Assembly: GCF_008923185.1 (NCBI RefSeq)
Contig: NZ_WBMT01000003.1
Span: forward strand, 124,001-188,000
Direction of reading: 5' to 3'
Origin: Actinomadura rudentiformis
Lineage (GTDB): Bacteria; Actinomycetota; Actinomycetes; Streptosporangiales; Streptosporangiaceae
DNA: 64,000 bases
The notes under the pieces were generated by a model. It saw only the letters and a list, made by a program, of their open reading frames with translations, had not been told where the DNA came from and ran no database searches. The position numbers and the translations under genes were made by a program. Below, piece by piece: positions 25,458-36,090 of the stretch; the stretch's first letter is position 1; every line of letters starts with the position of its first letter.

Positions 25458-26333
25458 ATGCGTCGATTCTGGCAGCGCGACAAGGACGAGGACCCGGTGA
25501 GCGCGGGTGAGGCGGCCGCCGCGGCGGCGACCGCGAACGAGCCGTTGCCCGAACCCGATCCGACGGCCGCGGCGTTCTTCGACGTCGACAACACGATGAT
25601 GCGCGGTGCCTCGATCTACTACTTCGCGCGCGGGCTGGCGAGCCGCAAGCTCTTCACGATGCGCGATCTGGCCATGTTCGCCTGGGGCCAGGCCGCGTTC
25701 CGGCTGCGCGGCTCGGAGAACGCCGATCACATCAGCAGCGCCCGCGAGGCCGCCCTGGCCTTCGTGGCCGGGCAGAAGGTCACCGACCTGGTCCGGCTCA
25801 GCGAGGAGATCTACGACGAGGTGATGGCCGACCGCATCTGGCACGGCACGCGCACCCTCGCGCTCCAGCATCTGGACGCCGGCCAGCAGGTCTGGCTCGT
25901 CACCGCCACCCCCGTGGAGGTGGCGCGCACCATCGCCCACCGCCTGGGCCTGACCGGCGCCCTCGGCACGGTCGCCGAGACCCGCGACGGCGTCTACACC
26001 GGCCGCCTGGTCGGCAATCTCCTGCACGGTCCCGCCAAGTCCGAGGCCGTCCGCGCCCTCGCCCAGCGCGAGGGCCTCGACCTGAGCCGCTGCGCCGCCT
26101 ACAGCGACTCGATCAACGACCTGCCCATGCTGACCGCCGTCGGCAACCCGCACGCCGTCAACCCCGACTCCGACCTGCGCGACCACGCCAAAGAGCACGA
26201 CTGGCCGATCCACGACTTCCGCACCGGCCGCAAGGTCACCATGGTCGCCCTGCCCGCCGCAGCAGGCGCCGGAGCCCTCGCCGGAGGAGTGGCCGCAGGC
26301 ATAGCCCTCCGCAAGCACTACAACAAGCGCTGA
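25458..26333 (+). CDS. HAD-IB family hydrolase (SerB-like phosphatase)
   Basis: A 291-residue HAD protein: catalytic DVDNTMM (residues 42-48), motif II in VTATP, motif III lysine in GPAKSEA and motif IV in YSDSINDLPML. The subfamily acts on small phosphomonoesters. A C-terminal Ala/Gly helix near residues 265-285 could attach it to the membrane. It follows the RsbN-like ORF by nine bases. Confidence 0.88.
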   Translation: MRRFWQRDKDEDPVSAGEAAAAAATANEPLPEPDPTAAAFFDVDNTMMRGASIYYFARGLASRKLFTMRDLAMFAWGQAAFRLRGSENADHISSAREAALAFVAGQKVTDLVRLSEEIYDEVMADRIWHGTRTLALQHLDAGQQVWLVTATPVEVARTIAHRLGLTGALGTVAETRDGVYTGRLVGNLLHGPAKSEAVRALAQREGLDLSRCAAYSDSINDLPMLTAVGNPHAVNPDSDLRDHAKEHDWPIHDFRTGRKVTMVALPAAAGAGALAGGVAAGIALRKHYNKR

Positions 26334-26459
26334 GAGCCCGCTGACCCGACCCCGCTCGGTCACCACGCATCAAGCTCAGCCCGCACGCGAGCGCGCTAAC
26401 GGGTCGTGAAGCGAGCCGCAGGCGAAGCCATAAACACAGTGTTGTGAGCTTCCAGGTAG

Positions 26460-27389
<930 letters not shown>

Positions 27390-27406
27390 GGGAACCTCCG
27401 TGCACG

Positions 27407-28444
27407 TCAGTCGCGGGCAAGGGCCGCGGCCAGGCGGTCGAACAACTCGAGCGGTGCGGTGCGCCCCAGTCCCTGGGCCGAGACGAAGTCGGCGAACGCC
27501 GCCTCCGAGCCGTACTTGGGCCGCCAGGAGAGTTCGCTCTCCAGCCGGGCGGTGTCGATGACCCGCCCGTACATCAGCCAGCGAAGCAGTTCGGGTGAGA
27601 AGCCGGACAGGCCGCCGAAACGTTTGCCGAGATCGCCGAGCGCGGACACCGAGGGCGCGGGCATGGGCACGTACGAGCGGCCGGCCCGGCGCAGCGCCTG
27701 GGACAGCAGCAGCACGCCGTCACCGGCGACGTTGAACGTGCCGGGGTGGTCTTCGACGGTCATCCGCCGCAGCACCTCGATGCCGTCGTCCTCGTGCACG
27801 AACTGCAGCCGCGGGTCGAACCCCAGGACCGTCGGCACGACGGGCATGCGGAAATAGCGGGTCAGCGGGGAGTCGACCCCCGGCCCGAGGAAGTTGGCGA
27901 AGCGCAGCACCGAGACCGTGAGGTCCGACCGCCGCCGCCGCAGCCCCCGCACGTAGCCCTCGACCTCGACGGCGTCCTTGGCGTAGCCGGACGTCGGGGC
28001 CTCGACGGGCTCGTCGTGCTCGCCGAAGACCGCCGGGTTCATCGGCGAGGAGCCGTAGACGGCGGCTGAGGACCGCACGACGAGCTTGCGCATGTCCGGC
28101 GACCGCTGGCACGCCGCAAGCAGCTGCATCGTGCCGATGACGTTGACTTCCTTCATCTTCGACCGCGGACCGACCGGGGAGGTCACCAGGTTCAGGTGGA
28201 CCACCGTGTCGACCTCCGCGGCGGAGATGACCTTGGCGATGCTCGGCGTGCGGATGTCGACGCGCACGAACTCGGTGCGTCCGAGCGACGTCGCAGGGGG
28301 GACCGTGTCCACGCCGATGACCCGCTCGATGCCCGGGTCGGCCTGGAGGGTGTTGGCGACCCGCGCCCCTAGGAAACGGGAAACACCCGTCACCAGTACG
28401 ACGCGAGCCGCGGCGGAGGGCATAGAGGACACTGTGCGCCCCAC
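27407..28444 (-). CDS. NAD-dependent epimerase/dehydratase (extended SDR)
   Basis: A 345-residue extended SDR with the nucleotide motif VTGVSRFLGARVA and the active-site region SSAAVYG plus a YAKDAVE segment (Tyr-x-x-x-Asp rather than the usual Lys). Members modify nucleotide sugars or related substrates. GTG 28444 has AAGGG directly upstream; ATG 28423, seven codons inside, is an alternative. Co-directional with and 18 bp ahead of the acyltransferase gene, so the two may share a lipid or glycolipid pathway. Confidence 0.82.
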   Translation of the reverse strand: MGRTVSSMPSAAARVVLVTGVSRFLGARVANTLQADPGIERVIGVDTVPPATSLGRTEFVRVDIRTPSIAKVISAAEVDTVVHLNLVTSPVGPRSKMKEVNVIGTMQLLAACQRSPDMRKLVVRSSAAVYGSSPMNPAVFGEHDEPVEAPTSGYAKDAVEVEGYVRGLRRRRSDLTVSVLRFANFLGPGVDSPLTRYFRMPVVPTVLGFDPRLQFVHEDDGIEVLRRMTVEDHPGTFNVAGDGVLLLSQALRRAGRSYVPMPAPSVSALGDLGKRFGGLSGFSPELLRWLMYGRVIDTARLESELSWRPKYGSEAAFADFVSAQGLGRTAPLELFDRLAAALARD

Positions 28445-28470
28445 CCCTTACGGCTGAGTAGCCTGCGTGT

Positions 28471-28569
28471 TTACTTCTTGTTACGACGCTGAATACGCGT
28501 CTTCTTCAGCAGCTTGCGGTGCTTCTTCTTAGCCATCCGCTTGCGGCGCTTCTTGATGACAGAGCCCAC
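28471..28569 (-). CDS. tiny basic ribosome-associated protein (bS22 / AURKAIP1-COX24 type)
   Basis: A 32-residue peptide starting at GTG 28569, rich in Lys/Arg ([16 protein letters not shown], then TRIQRRNKK). This matches the actinobacterial COX24/AURKAIP1-domain protein identified on mycobacterial ribosomes as bS22. It is well below usual gene-finder size limits. It ends 26 bp before the epimerase start. Confidence 0.88.
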   Translation of the reverse strand: MGSVIKKRRKRMAKKKHRKLLKKTRIQRRNKK

Positions 28570-29001
28570 GAGACCTCGCTCGGCGTATCCGGAGTCGTAC
28601 AGGAGATGGACGTGCGATCGGCGATGTCTCGACGAGCGCGCACGGTCCGCTGCCCAAGGGTACCGCTGCCCTGGTGTCGTTCCGGCCACCGGTGGTCACC
28701 GCGTCCGGATCACCCGCGATCACGGACACGCCGATGCCCGGGTCGCCACGGGGACCCGTGCGGTCCCCGGCTTCCCGGGCGCCGGTCCCGGCGGCCTCGC
28801 CGAGGCCGCCGGCCGGTCGATGTCCCTGCCCTTCTATCCGTCCCCGTGTGCTTCCAGCAGATTCCGTGCAAATGCCCCCTGCACGGCCGGATGTGAAGAA
28901 CGTCGCGGGGTCGTGGAGCATGACCCCGCCATACCCTCCGTGGGCGGTGGGTACCACCTCCGTGGACGGCGAGTATGCCTCCGTCTGCGGTGGTGTACCG
29001 C
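28570..29001. other. 432-bp intergenic region between bS22-type and HTH genes
   Basis: No supported gene. Frames on both strands are open only because the sequence is GC-rich; they lack ribosome-binding sites and recognisable domains. It should hold the promoter of the bS22-type gene. Confidence 0.4.
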
Positions 29002-29205
29002 CTATCCGGCTTCGATGAACGCGTCGCGCAAGTAGTCGTGAACGGCCTGCTCGGGAACCCGGAACGAACGTCCCACACGGATTGCGGGCAGCTCGCCTGA
29101 GTGAACGAGGCGGTAGACGGTCATCTTGGACACCCGCATCACCGCCGCCACTTCGGCCACAGTCAGGAACCTGACCTCACTCAGAGGTCGCTCGCCTGAG
29201 CTCAT
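29002..29205 (-). CDS. excisionase-like (MerR-type HTH) DNA-binding protein
   Basis: A 67-residue protein made almost only of a winged HTH: FLTVAEVAAVMRVSKMTVYRL followed by GELPAIRVGRSFRVPEQAV. Such proteins are common single-domain regulators in actinomycetes, related in fold to BldC and phage excisionases. ATG 29205 has AGAGGG upstream. No phage or integrase gene is near, so a chromosomal regulator is more likely than an excisionase. Confidence 0.88.
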   Translation of the reverse strand: MSSGERPLSEVRFLTVAEVAAVMRVSKMTVYRLVHSGELPAIRVGRSFRVPEQAVHDYLRDAFIEAG

Positions 29206-29220
29206 CGGACGCCCTCTTCC

Positions 29221-29268
29221 ACACGTGCCGCGCACCGGCCCTTTGGGTGACTTTGATCACGCACGTGT
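29221..29268. promoter_or_regulatory. separated inverted repeat upstream of the HTH gene
   Basis: ACACGTGC (29221-29228) and GCACGTGT (29261-29268) are perfect inverted copies 32 bp apart, just before the HTH gene. Each contains the self-symmetric CACGTG. Candidate autoregulatory site. Confidence 0.35.
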
Positions 29269-29554
29269 ACTTCCTCCAGCGTAAATCGTGTATCCACAGT
29301 CGCAAGAGGGGAGTTCCACCCAATTCTGTATCCCGCCCTGACGGAACGGCCACAGTACGCTTCCGTACACAGCGTGGACATGACGGCACACGGCGTCACA
29401 CAACGAACGCATGTAAGTCAAAACCAGGCGATGACCTGCGACTCAGGCGCCCCCGATGGCGGTGGACCGAACCAACAGCCCCGGTACGGCAACCACGTCA
29501 CACCCCGTGACCCCTGGACGCATCCCGCGCCAGGGGGTCAGTGCACTCTTCCCT
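29269..29554. other. intergenic region between HTH and phosphatase genes
   Basis: No supported gene. It should contain the HTH gene promoter (minus strand) and the 3' end of the AcuC-phosphatase operon. No clear terminator was seen. Confidence 0.4.
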
Positions 29555-30415
29555 TCAGGAAAGACCGGCTCGGTTGAGCAAAAAGTTGGTCAAAGGGCCG
29601 TAATGGTGCGGCGATACACCATCGTCGAGCGGCACCACGACGTCGATCTTGCCCTCGTCGGCCCCGGCGAACAGCGCTGGATCGTTACAGTCCGCAAAGC
29701 CGACCGTGTCGATGCCCGCCTGCCCGGCCGCGCCCGCCCAGCCATGATCCGCGATGGCCAGATCCGGCCAACTACTCCGTTCGAGTTCCCGAGATCCCTC
29801 CGCAGGGGTAGGGGCGGCGCCCACCAGATCGGCGAGCATCGCCTCCATCGGAGCGGCGTCGTGGGTGTGGTGCGTGCGCCCGTCGTCGCCTTCCAGCATC
29901 GCCACCCCCTCGGGTGCGTAGACGATGCGCCGCACCTCGGTGCCGTAGGAGGTCTCGATCTCGTAGGTCCAGCCGGCCGCCGGCGTCAGGATCTGGCAGC
30001 CGCGCCCGGCGAGGGCCCGCGCCACCGCCTGGTAGATCGGCGTGAGGGTGGCGGGGTGTCCGGTGGCCAGGACGACCCGCTCCCGGCGTTCGGCCGCGAG
30101 CCCGATCCGGTCGCCCATGGCCTCCAGCGCGTCGAGGGTGAGCTCGGGGTCGATCGTGTCGTCCCCGTACAGGTACAGCGGGTTGGGATCGACGCCGCAG
30201 CGCTCGACCATGACCCGCAGGATCTCCTGCTCGGTCCAGGTCGGCTTGAGGTCCAGCCCGAACAGGTAGTACGGATTGCGCGCCGCCATCCGCCGGTAGT
30301 GGAGCAGGTTGTTCTGCCGCGGCGTGGCCACGTCACCGGCGATCATCGTCCGGACCAGGTGGGCGCGCAGCTCGTCGCGCGTCGGACCACCGGAATCGCT
30401 GAAGACGGCCGCCAT
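29555..30415 (-). CDS. predicted phosphatase of an actinobacterial family
   Basis: A 286-residue protein. Conserved-looking blocks are ATGHPATLTPIY, IADHGWAGAAGQAGI, GFADCNDPALF and VVPLDDGVSPHHYGPL. Proteins with these blocks are labelled phosphatase in Streptomyces; I recognise the family but not a proven substrate. ATG 30415 overlaps the AcuC stop (TGATG), so it is translated with the deacetylase. Confidence 0.7.
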   Translation of the reverse strand: MAAVFSDSGGPTRDELRAHLVRTMIAGDVATPRQNNLLHYRRMAARNPYYLFGLDLKPTWTEQEILRVMVERCGVDPNPLYLYGDDTIDPELTLDALEAMGDRIGLAAERRERVVLATGHPATLTPIYQAVARALAGRGCQILTPAAGWTYEIETSYGTEVRRIVYAPEGVAMLEGDDGRTHHTHDAAPMEAMLADLVGAAPTPAEGSRELERSSWPDLAIADHGWAGAAGQAGIDTVGFADCNDPALFAGADEGKIDVVVPLDDGVSPHHYGPLTNFLLNRAGLS

Positions 30416-31632
30416 CAGATGTCCATCATGGGATCGAGGCCGTGTTCCGGGAACACCGCCCGCCGGGTCGCCAGCACCGCCTGGTCGACCGGATTCGCCG
30501 GATCGTAGCCTTCCGCCCACGTGTGCACCTCCACCGTGCCCGCCCCGTCCGTCATGCGCCTCGGCGCGATCTCATCGGTCCGCTCCCGTACGAAGTCACG
30601 CCATGGCTCCGGGGTGGCCGTCGCCGGATCGATCGGGCGGCCAGCGGCCTCGGCGAGCAGATGCGTCCACGCCCGCGGCACCACCTGGACCAGTTCGTAC
30701 CCCCCGCCGCCGGTGGCCAGCCAGCGGCCACCGGAGACCTCGTGGGCCAGCCGGTGCAGCTCCGCGTACGCCGTCCGCTGGCCGTCCACGCTGAGGGACA
30801 GGTGCGCGAGCGGGTCGAGCGCGTGGCTGTCGCAGCCGTGCTGGGTGACCAGGACCTGCGGCCGGAACTCGCGCAGCAGAGGCGGCACCACCGCGTCGAA
30901 CGCGCGCAGCCAGGCGGCGTCGCTCGTGCCCGGCGGCAGCGCGACGTTGACCGCCGAGCCGTGCGCGCCGCGGCCGCCGATCTCGGTCGGGAAGCCGGTG
31001 CCCGGGAAGAGCGTGCGCGGCGACTCGTGCAGGCTGATCGTTAGCACCCGCGGGTCGTCGTAGAAGGCCGCCTGAACCCCGTCGCCGTGGTGCACGTCCA
31101 CGTCGACGTACGCGACGCGTTCGGCGCCGTTGTCCAGGAGCCAGGCAATGGCGATCGCCACGTCGTTGTAGACGCAGAAGCCGCTCGCCGCGCCGCGTAG
31201 CGCGTGGTGCAGGCCGCCCGAGACATTGGCGGCGTGTTCGGTCTCACCCGCCCATACCGCCCTCGCTCCGGCCACCGACGCCCCGGCCACCAGCGCCGAT
31301 GCCTCGTGCATCCCGAGGAAGACCGGGTTGTCGGGGGTGCCGAGGCCGTGCTTCAACTCGGGCAGCCCGGTCGCGCCCGCGTGGCGCACGGCGGCGATGT
31401 AGGCGTCCTCATGCACCAGGCCGAGCAGATCGTCGCCGGCGGTGGCGAACTGCTCGACGCTCACGTTCGGCGCGTCCAGCAGGCCGTACTCACGGGCCAG
31501 CGCCATCGTCAGCTCGACCCGGACCGGGTTGAGCGGATGGCTCGGGCCGAAGTCGTACGAGATGAGCTGGTCGTCCCAGAAGACCTTGAGCCCGCAGTTC
31601 CGGGGAGATTGGGGCGAATCGGCGCTGCTCAT
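30415..31632 (-). CDS. acuC: AcuC-type class I histone-deacetylase-family protein
   Basis: A 405-residue zinc deacetylase fold with DVDVHHGDGVQAAF (zinc aspartate and histidine), QHGCDSHALDPLAHL and GGGGYELVQVVPRAW. In Bacillus, AcuC removes acetyl groups from acetyl-CoA synthetase. GAGGG before ATG 31632 supports the start. Coupled to the downstream phosphatase. Confidence 0.9.
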   Translation of the reverse strand: MSSADSPQSPRNCGLKVFWDDQLISYDFGPSHPLNPVRVELTMALAREYGLLDAPNVSVEQFATAGDDLLGLVHEDAYIAAVRHAGATGLPELKHGLGTPDNPVFLGMHEASALVAGASVAGARAVWAGETEHAANVSGGLHHALRGAASGFCVYNDVAIAIAWLLDNGAERVAYVDVDVHHGDGVQAAFYDDPRVLTISLHESPRTLFPGTGFPTEIGGRGAHGSAVNVALPPGTSDAAWLRAFDAVVPPLLREFRPQVLVTQHGCDSHALDPLAHLSLSVDGQRTAYAELHRLAHEVSGGRWLATGGGGYELVQVVPRAWTHLLAEAAGRPIDPATATPEPWRDFVRERTDEIAPRRMTDGAGTVEVHTWAEGYDPANPVDQAVLATRRAVFPEHGLDPMMDI

Positions 31633-31808
31633 GCCCTCACGGTATCGCCCTGTCCACAGCCGCTTACTCGTGGCCTGGGTCACAGCCGGCCCGCCAAGAT
31701 CGTGGTGACCGGGGCCAAACATCCCACGCTGACACAAAGTTGTTACGTGAACTATCTAAAGAAAAGGGCATCTAAGTAACACGAAGGAAACAAAACGTTG
31801 GGGTGTAG

Positions 31809-32876
31809 ATGGACCCGATCGCCTCGAAAGATCTGCCGGCAGAGGTCACCCCTCTGCCGGGAGTCTCCGCAGCCCCCCGCACCCCGCCTTTCTCCCGCCG
31901 TCCGACGGTGCGGAGCCGCGCCATCTCCCAGGCGCTGCGGCTCAGCCTCCGCCCGTTCATCCATCATGTGCCGAGCTTCCCGCCGAGCCTGCGGACCGCC
32001 CGTTCCACGGTGAACGCCGCGGCCCTCCTGATTCCCGCCGGACGTAACGTGCAGATCAAGCCGCTGGTGGATCCCCAGGTCGAGACCGGTGGCGTCGAAC
32101 GCCCGGTCATCGGCGAATGGGTCACCTCGCGCCATGGCGAACGCCGGAACGACGGCGCGATCCTCTACCTGCACGGTGGCGCCTACGTCGTCTGCTCCCC
32201 CCGGACGCACCGGCCCATCACGACGCGGCTGGCCCTGGACACCGGGCTCCCCGTCCTGGTCCCGCGCTACCGGATGGCACCCGAGCACCCGTTCCCGGCG
32301 CCACTCGAAGACGCCCTGGCCGCCTACCGCTGGCTGCTGGCCCGCGGCGTCCCGGCGAGCGGCATCGTCATCGCGGGCGACTCGGCGGGCGGGCACCTCG
32401 CCGCCTCCCTCACCGGTGAGATCTGCCGGACCGGCCTTCCCCGCCCCGCGGGCACGGTGCTCTTCTCCCCGTGGATCGATCTCACCTGCGAGCTGTCCAC
32501 GGCGGAACAGCGCCGCGCCCGGGACCCGTACATCAGCGCTTACGCGGCCCAGCGGGTCGCGCGCCTCGTAGTGGGGCCAGCCGGATTCGACGACCCGCGG
32601 CTGGCCCTGCTCACCTGTCCGTGGGGCGATACGTCGCCGTTCCTGATCCAGGTGGGCGGCACCGAGGTCCTCCGGCCCGAGGCTGAGGCGTTCGCCGAGG
32701 CGCTCACCGGCGCGGGCATCAGCTGCGAACTCCAGGTCTGGAAGGGGCAGATGCACGTCTTCCAGATCCTCAACCGTGTCCTGCCGGAGGCGAGCGCGGC
32801 CATGCGCGAGACGGCCCGCTTCATCCGCGAAGCCATCACCGCCGCGTCGGCGGCCGAATCGGAGGCCGTCGCCTGA
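31809..32876 (+). CDS. alpha/beta hydrolase, HSL/GDXG esterase family
   Basis: A 355-residue hydrolase with the oxyanion motif YLHGGAYV, nucleophile GDSAGGHLA and a C-terminal histidine in GQMHVFQ. It lacks a signal peptide, so it is likely a cytoplasmic esterase for short acyl esters. It stands alone between two minus-strand units. Confidence 0.88.
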   Translation: MDPIASKDLPAEVTPLPGVSAAPRTPPFSRRPTVRSRAISQALRLSLRPFIHHVPSFPPSLRTARSTVNAAALLIPAGRNVQIKPLVDPQVETGGVERPVIGEWVTSRHGERRNDGAILYLHGGAYVVCSPRTHRPITTRLALDTGLPVLVPRYRMAPEHPFPAPLEDALAAYRWLLARGVPASGIVIAGDSAGGHLAASLTGEICRTGLPRPAGTVLFSPWIDLTCELSTAEQRRARDPYISAYAAQRVARLVVGPAGFDDPRLALLTCPWGDTSPFLIQVGGTEVLRPEAEAFAEALTGAGISCELQVWKGQMHVFQILNRVLPEASAAMRETARFIREAITAASAAESEAVA

Positions 32877-32972
32877 CGAGTTTGGACTTGAAGCACCTCC
32901 GCCGACCGCCTGGTGCCCCCGACCGCGGTCCGCGGAGGTGCTTCGCCAATTCCAGCGGCCGTTTCAACTGGC

Positions 32973-35096
32973 TCAGCCGTCGCCGGGTGCTATGCGCGCC
33001 AGAGCACTGGCGCACTCGCGCAGGAGCAGTTCGTCGTCGTGGATTGTGTGGCTGCTGTGGACCTCATGATTGTGGCGGCGCGTGCTCGCCACCTCGCGGC
33101 GTAGCACCGGCAGCGCGGCTTGGGCAGCCGCACCCATCTCCCCGGCGGCGCGGGCAATGTGCTGACGGGAATGGGCATTCGCGTTCCAGAGGCCGAGCAT
33201 GACAGGCAGTGCCGTCTCGGCGTCGCCGACGGTCCGCCACAGTGCCAACGCCGCGTCCAGCCTGGTCCACTGCTGGATGCCGTCGCCGAGCAGGCCGCGC
33301 AGGTCGTCGGCAGCCGGAGCACCGTCCGCCCCCATCGCCGCCAGCGCGATGGCCGCGTAGCGCCCCTGGCCACCGCCCTCGGTGATGCACCGCCGGAGGA
33401 TCGGCAGCACCTCATCCGGATCGCCCTCGATCTCCCAGAGCGCCTGGGCGGCCTTGGTCTGTGCGCGCTCGTCCGCGAGGAGCCCACGCAGTGCCGGCAC
33501 CGCAGGGGCGGCCTCCGGGCCGATCCGGCCCAGTGCCCCGATCGCCGCGTCCGCGCGCTGATCCCGGCGCAGCATGTCCATCAGCTCGGGCACCGCAGGT
33601 GCGGCGAGCGCGCCGAGCCCTCCGAGCACCCTGGCGAGCCCACTGCGGCGCTCGTCGTACCCGTCCGGTCTGGGGAGGTCACGCAGCCGTCGCGTGATCG
33701 AAGTGATGAGCTCCGCCGCCTGCTCACCCATGCCACTGATCCCTGCACCGATGTCGCGGGGTGGCTCGGGCCGATCCAGGGCCCAGCGCAGCATGGGGAG
33801 CGCGCGCGGATCGCCGAGACGGGCCAGCGCCAGAAGCGGCGCGCCGAGCGTGGAAGGGCCTTGCGGGTAGACCGAGATCCAGCCGGATCGCCGGCCGAAG
33901 CCGCCTTGGGACTCGCGCGGGGCCCCGGCGAGGTACGCCGCCAGATCGTCGGCGGCTGGAGCCGCCAGTCCGAAAAGGTCGGTGATGACGGACGCCGCGG
34001 CGGCGGACAGCCGTGTTTCGGGGTCGGCGAGCTGGCGGCCGAGCAGCCTCACCAGATCGTCGTACGGTGCTCGCCAGCCGCGGAGGAGCCCGGCGGACGT
34101 CCATACGGCGTCGACCCGCCGTCCCCAGTCCGGCGACTGGAGAAGCGCGGAGAGGAACTCGATCCGATCCGTCACACGATCACCCAAGGCCCGGTCGAGC
34201 CCCCGGATGAGCTGCTGAAGCTCCGGAGCCCGGCGCCCGGCATCGGCGTTCTCGCGCATCTCCCGCAGTGCGCCGACCAGCGTCGGTGTCGCCGGAAGGC
34301 CCTGAGGTGCCCGGGGCGGCCCGGCCGTCTCGACGGTCTCGTCCATCAGCCCGAGGGCGGTCGAGACGATGCCGCCCGGCAGGGCCTCGGGAGCGACCCG
34401 GGCGACCTGGACGAATGCGGCCAACCGCACGGCCGGATCGGCGTGCTCGGCCGCGACGGCGGCCAGCCAAGCGCCTGCCGTTCCCTTGCCCAGCGCCCCG
34501 ATGGCATCGACGAGATCCAGTCGATTCTGCGGATCGGTCTCGGCCGCGAAGTGGTGTTGAAGAGCCGGAACGATCTCGTCGGCGTGCTCACGGCATGCCG
34601 TCAGCGCACGGAACGCACCGTTGCGGACGGCCGTGTCCGGATCGGTGAGCAGGCTGAGGAAGAGGGGCTTCGAGAGGGACACCGCTTCGTGTGCCATGCG
34701 GTGGTTCCGCGCCCATTCAGCGTCCTCGCCGTCCTCCTCGTCCTCGTCGTGGTCGTCCGCGTCGTCCTCTTCACCGCCCGCGCCGCCGATGCTGGCCAGG
34801 AGACCGAGGATTCGTCCCCGATCGTGCACTCGCGCATCGGCGACCGCTTCCAGGAGGAAGGGGATCGCGGCGAGGGTGCAGGCGTAGACGTCCCCTTGGT
34901 GGTGCACCGCGCCGTACATGCCGTCGAGTGCGATCTCGCGTTCGGCGGCATCCGCCGACAGCAGGCCGCGCAGCAGGTCCGGCACGTCGGTGGCGGGCCC
35001 GTAGGCGTGCTTCATGGAGGCCCAGTCGACCTCGTCGAGCTCGTTGAACACGCCAGGCATTCTGGTGTAATCAGGGCCGCTCCCGGGCGGGATCAC
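32973..35096 (-). CDS. large HEAT-repeat (PBS-lyase-like) protein
   Basis: A 707-residue all-helical protein made of HEAT-type repeats (for example ALGRIGPEAAPAVPALRGLL and LRDLPRPDG units), with an acidic loop DDADDHDEDEEDGEDAEW near residues 112-130. Such proteins are scaffolds or sensors; the partner is unknown. GTG 35096 overlaps the AzlD stop (GTGA), implying coupling with azlCD; ATG 35060 is an alternative without a good site. Confidence 0.75.
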   Translation of the reverse strand: MIPPGSGPDYTRMPGVFNELDEVDWASMKHAYGPATDVPDLLRGLLSADAAEREIALDGMYGAVHHQGDVYACTLAAIPFLLEAVADARVHDRGRILGLLASIGGAGGEEDDADDHDEDEEDGEDAEWARNHRMAHEAVSLSKPLFLSLLTDPDTAVRNGAFRALTACREHADEIVPALQHHFAAETDPQNRLDLVDAIGALGKGTAGAWLAAVAAEHADPAVRLAAFVQVARVAPEALPGGIVSTALGLMDETVETAGPPRAPQGLPATPTLVGALREMRENADAGRRAPELQQLIRGLDRALGDRVTDRIEFLSALLQSPDWGRRVDAVWTSAGLLRGWRAPYDDLVRLLGRQLADPETRLSAAAASVITDLFGLAAPAADDLAAYLAGAPRESQGGFGRRSGWISVYPQGPSTLGAPLLALARLGDPRALPMLRWALDRPEPPRDIGAGISGMGEQAAELITSITRRLRDLPRPDGYDERRSGLARVLGGLGALAAPAVPELMDMLRRDQRADAAIGALGRIGPEAAPAVPALRGLLADERAQTKAAQALWEIEGDPDEVLPILRRCITEGGGQGRYAAIALAAMGADGAPAADDLRGLLGDGIQQWTRLDAALALWRTVGDAETALPVMLGLWNANAHSRQHIARAAGEMGAAAQAALPVLRREVASTRRHNHEVHSSHTIHDDELLLRECASALARIAPGDG

Positions 35097-35401
35097 TCGA
35101 TGCCGCAGAGGCGCAGCACGGCCGTGGTCGCGGCGGCGGCGATGACGATCACGGGGAACGGCGCGCGGCGTACGGCCAGCACGCCCGCGGCGAGCACCCC
35201 GGCCGGTCTGGCCCAGCCGGCGAAGCCGTGGCCCTCGGTGAGGGCGGCGGTGACCACCAGTGTGATCAGCAGGACGGCGGCTGCCACGGGCAGGAGCCGC
35301 CGCAGGCGTTCGGGGATCTCCACCCGGTCCTGGAGGACCGGCCCGGCCAGCCGGAACGCGTAGGTCCCGGCCGCCAGCACGACGATGGCGAGCAGCGGCA
35401 T
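35093..35401 (-). CDS. azlD: AzlD-family branched-chain amino acid export subunit
   Basis: A 102-residue protein with four short hydrophobic segments, the normal AzlD size. It pairs with AzlC to export branched-chain amino acids. ATG 35401 overlaps the azlC stop (TGATG); its own stop overlaps the HEAT-protein GTG. Confidence 0.88.
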   Translation of the reverse strand: MPLLAIVVLAAGTYAFRLAGPVLQDRVEIPERLRRLLPVAAAVLLITLVVTAALTEGHGFAGWARPAGVLAAGVLAVRRAPFPVIVIAAAATTAVLRLCGIE

Positions 35402-36090
35402 CAGTGAGCCACCTCCTGCCTTCTCATCTCGGGGACGTAGAGCACCAGACCAGCCAGTGCCAGCAGCACCGGCACTCCGGCCGGGAGGAAGGGCGTGGCC
35501 GCGAGCGCGACGGCGGCGCCCAGGAGAGCGGCGTGCCGGGTGCCTCGGTCGCGCAGTGCGGGCAGGACGAGCGCGAGGAGGACGGCGGGGAAGGCGGCGT
35601 CGAGGCCGAGGGCGCCGGTGTCGCTGATGATCTCGCCGGCGAACGCGCCGAGCACGACCGAGACGTTCCAGACCACGAACAGCGCGATGCCGCAGGCCCA
35701 GAACGCGGCGCGGCGGTGGCGCGGGCCTGTCTGCCGCATGGTGAACGCGACGGCCTCGTCCATGATCAGGTGCGCGCCCAGTAGCCGGCCCCGGCCCGCC
35801 AGCACGTCGGAGACGGCGAAGCCGAACGGGAGCAGCCGGGCGTTCAGCACCAGACCTGTCACGACGGCCGCGATCACACCGCCACCGGCGAGCACGACGC
35901 CGATCGCGGCGAACTGGGCGCTGCCCGCGAAGACCAGCAGGGACATGGCGACGGGCACCCAGGCGTCGAGCCCGCCGGAGACGGCGATGGCGCCGAACGA
36001 GGCGCCGACGAGCGCGTCGGCGACGCAGACCAGGGCGATGTCGCGAATGGTCTGCCGATCGAGAGTTCGCCAGAATGAACGCATGTCCAT
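35401..36090 (-). CDS. azlC: AzlC-family branched-chain amino acid exporter
   Basis: A 229-residue multi-TM protein with SFGAIAVSGGL and the FAGSAQFAAIG and NARLLPFG motifs of AzlC. ATG 36090 or ATG 36084 may be the start; the second leaves a perfect palindrome (36085-36100) fully upstream. Divergent from an XRE-cupin regulator, which probably controls it. Confidence 0.9.
   Translation of the reverse strand: MDMRSFWRTLDRQTIRDIALVCVADALVGASFGAIAVSGGLDAWVPVAMSLLVFAGSAQFAAIGVVLAGGGVIAAVVTGLVLNARLLPFGFAVSDVLAGRGRLLGAHLIMDEAVAFTMRQTGPRHRRAAFWACGIALFVVWNVSVVLGAFAGEIISDTGALGLDAAFPAVLLALVLPALRDRGTRHAALLGAAVALAATPFLPAGVPVLLALAGLVLYVPEMRRQEVAH

Noticed and set aside
28570-29001. Possible gene or structured RNA between bS22-type and HTH genes
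   Set aside because: No domain, start signal or conserved leader motif could be supported from the sequence.
29002-29205. Excisionase-like gene as evidence of a prophage or integrative element
   Set aside because: No integrase, attachment-site repeat or phage gene nearby; such HTH proteins are common chromosomal regulators.
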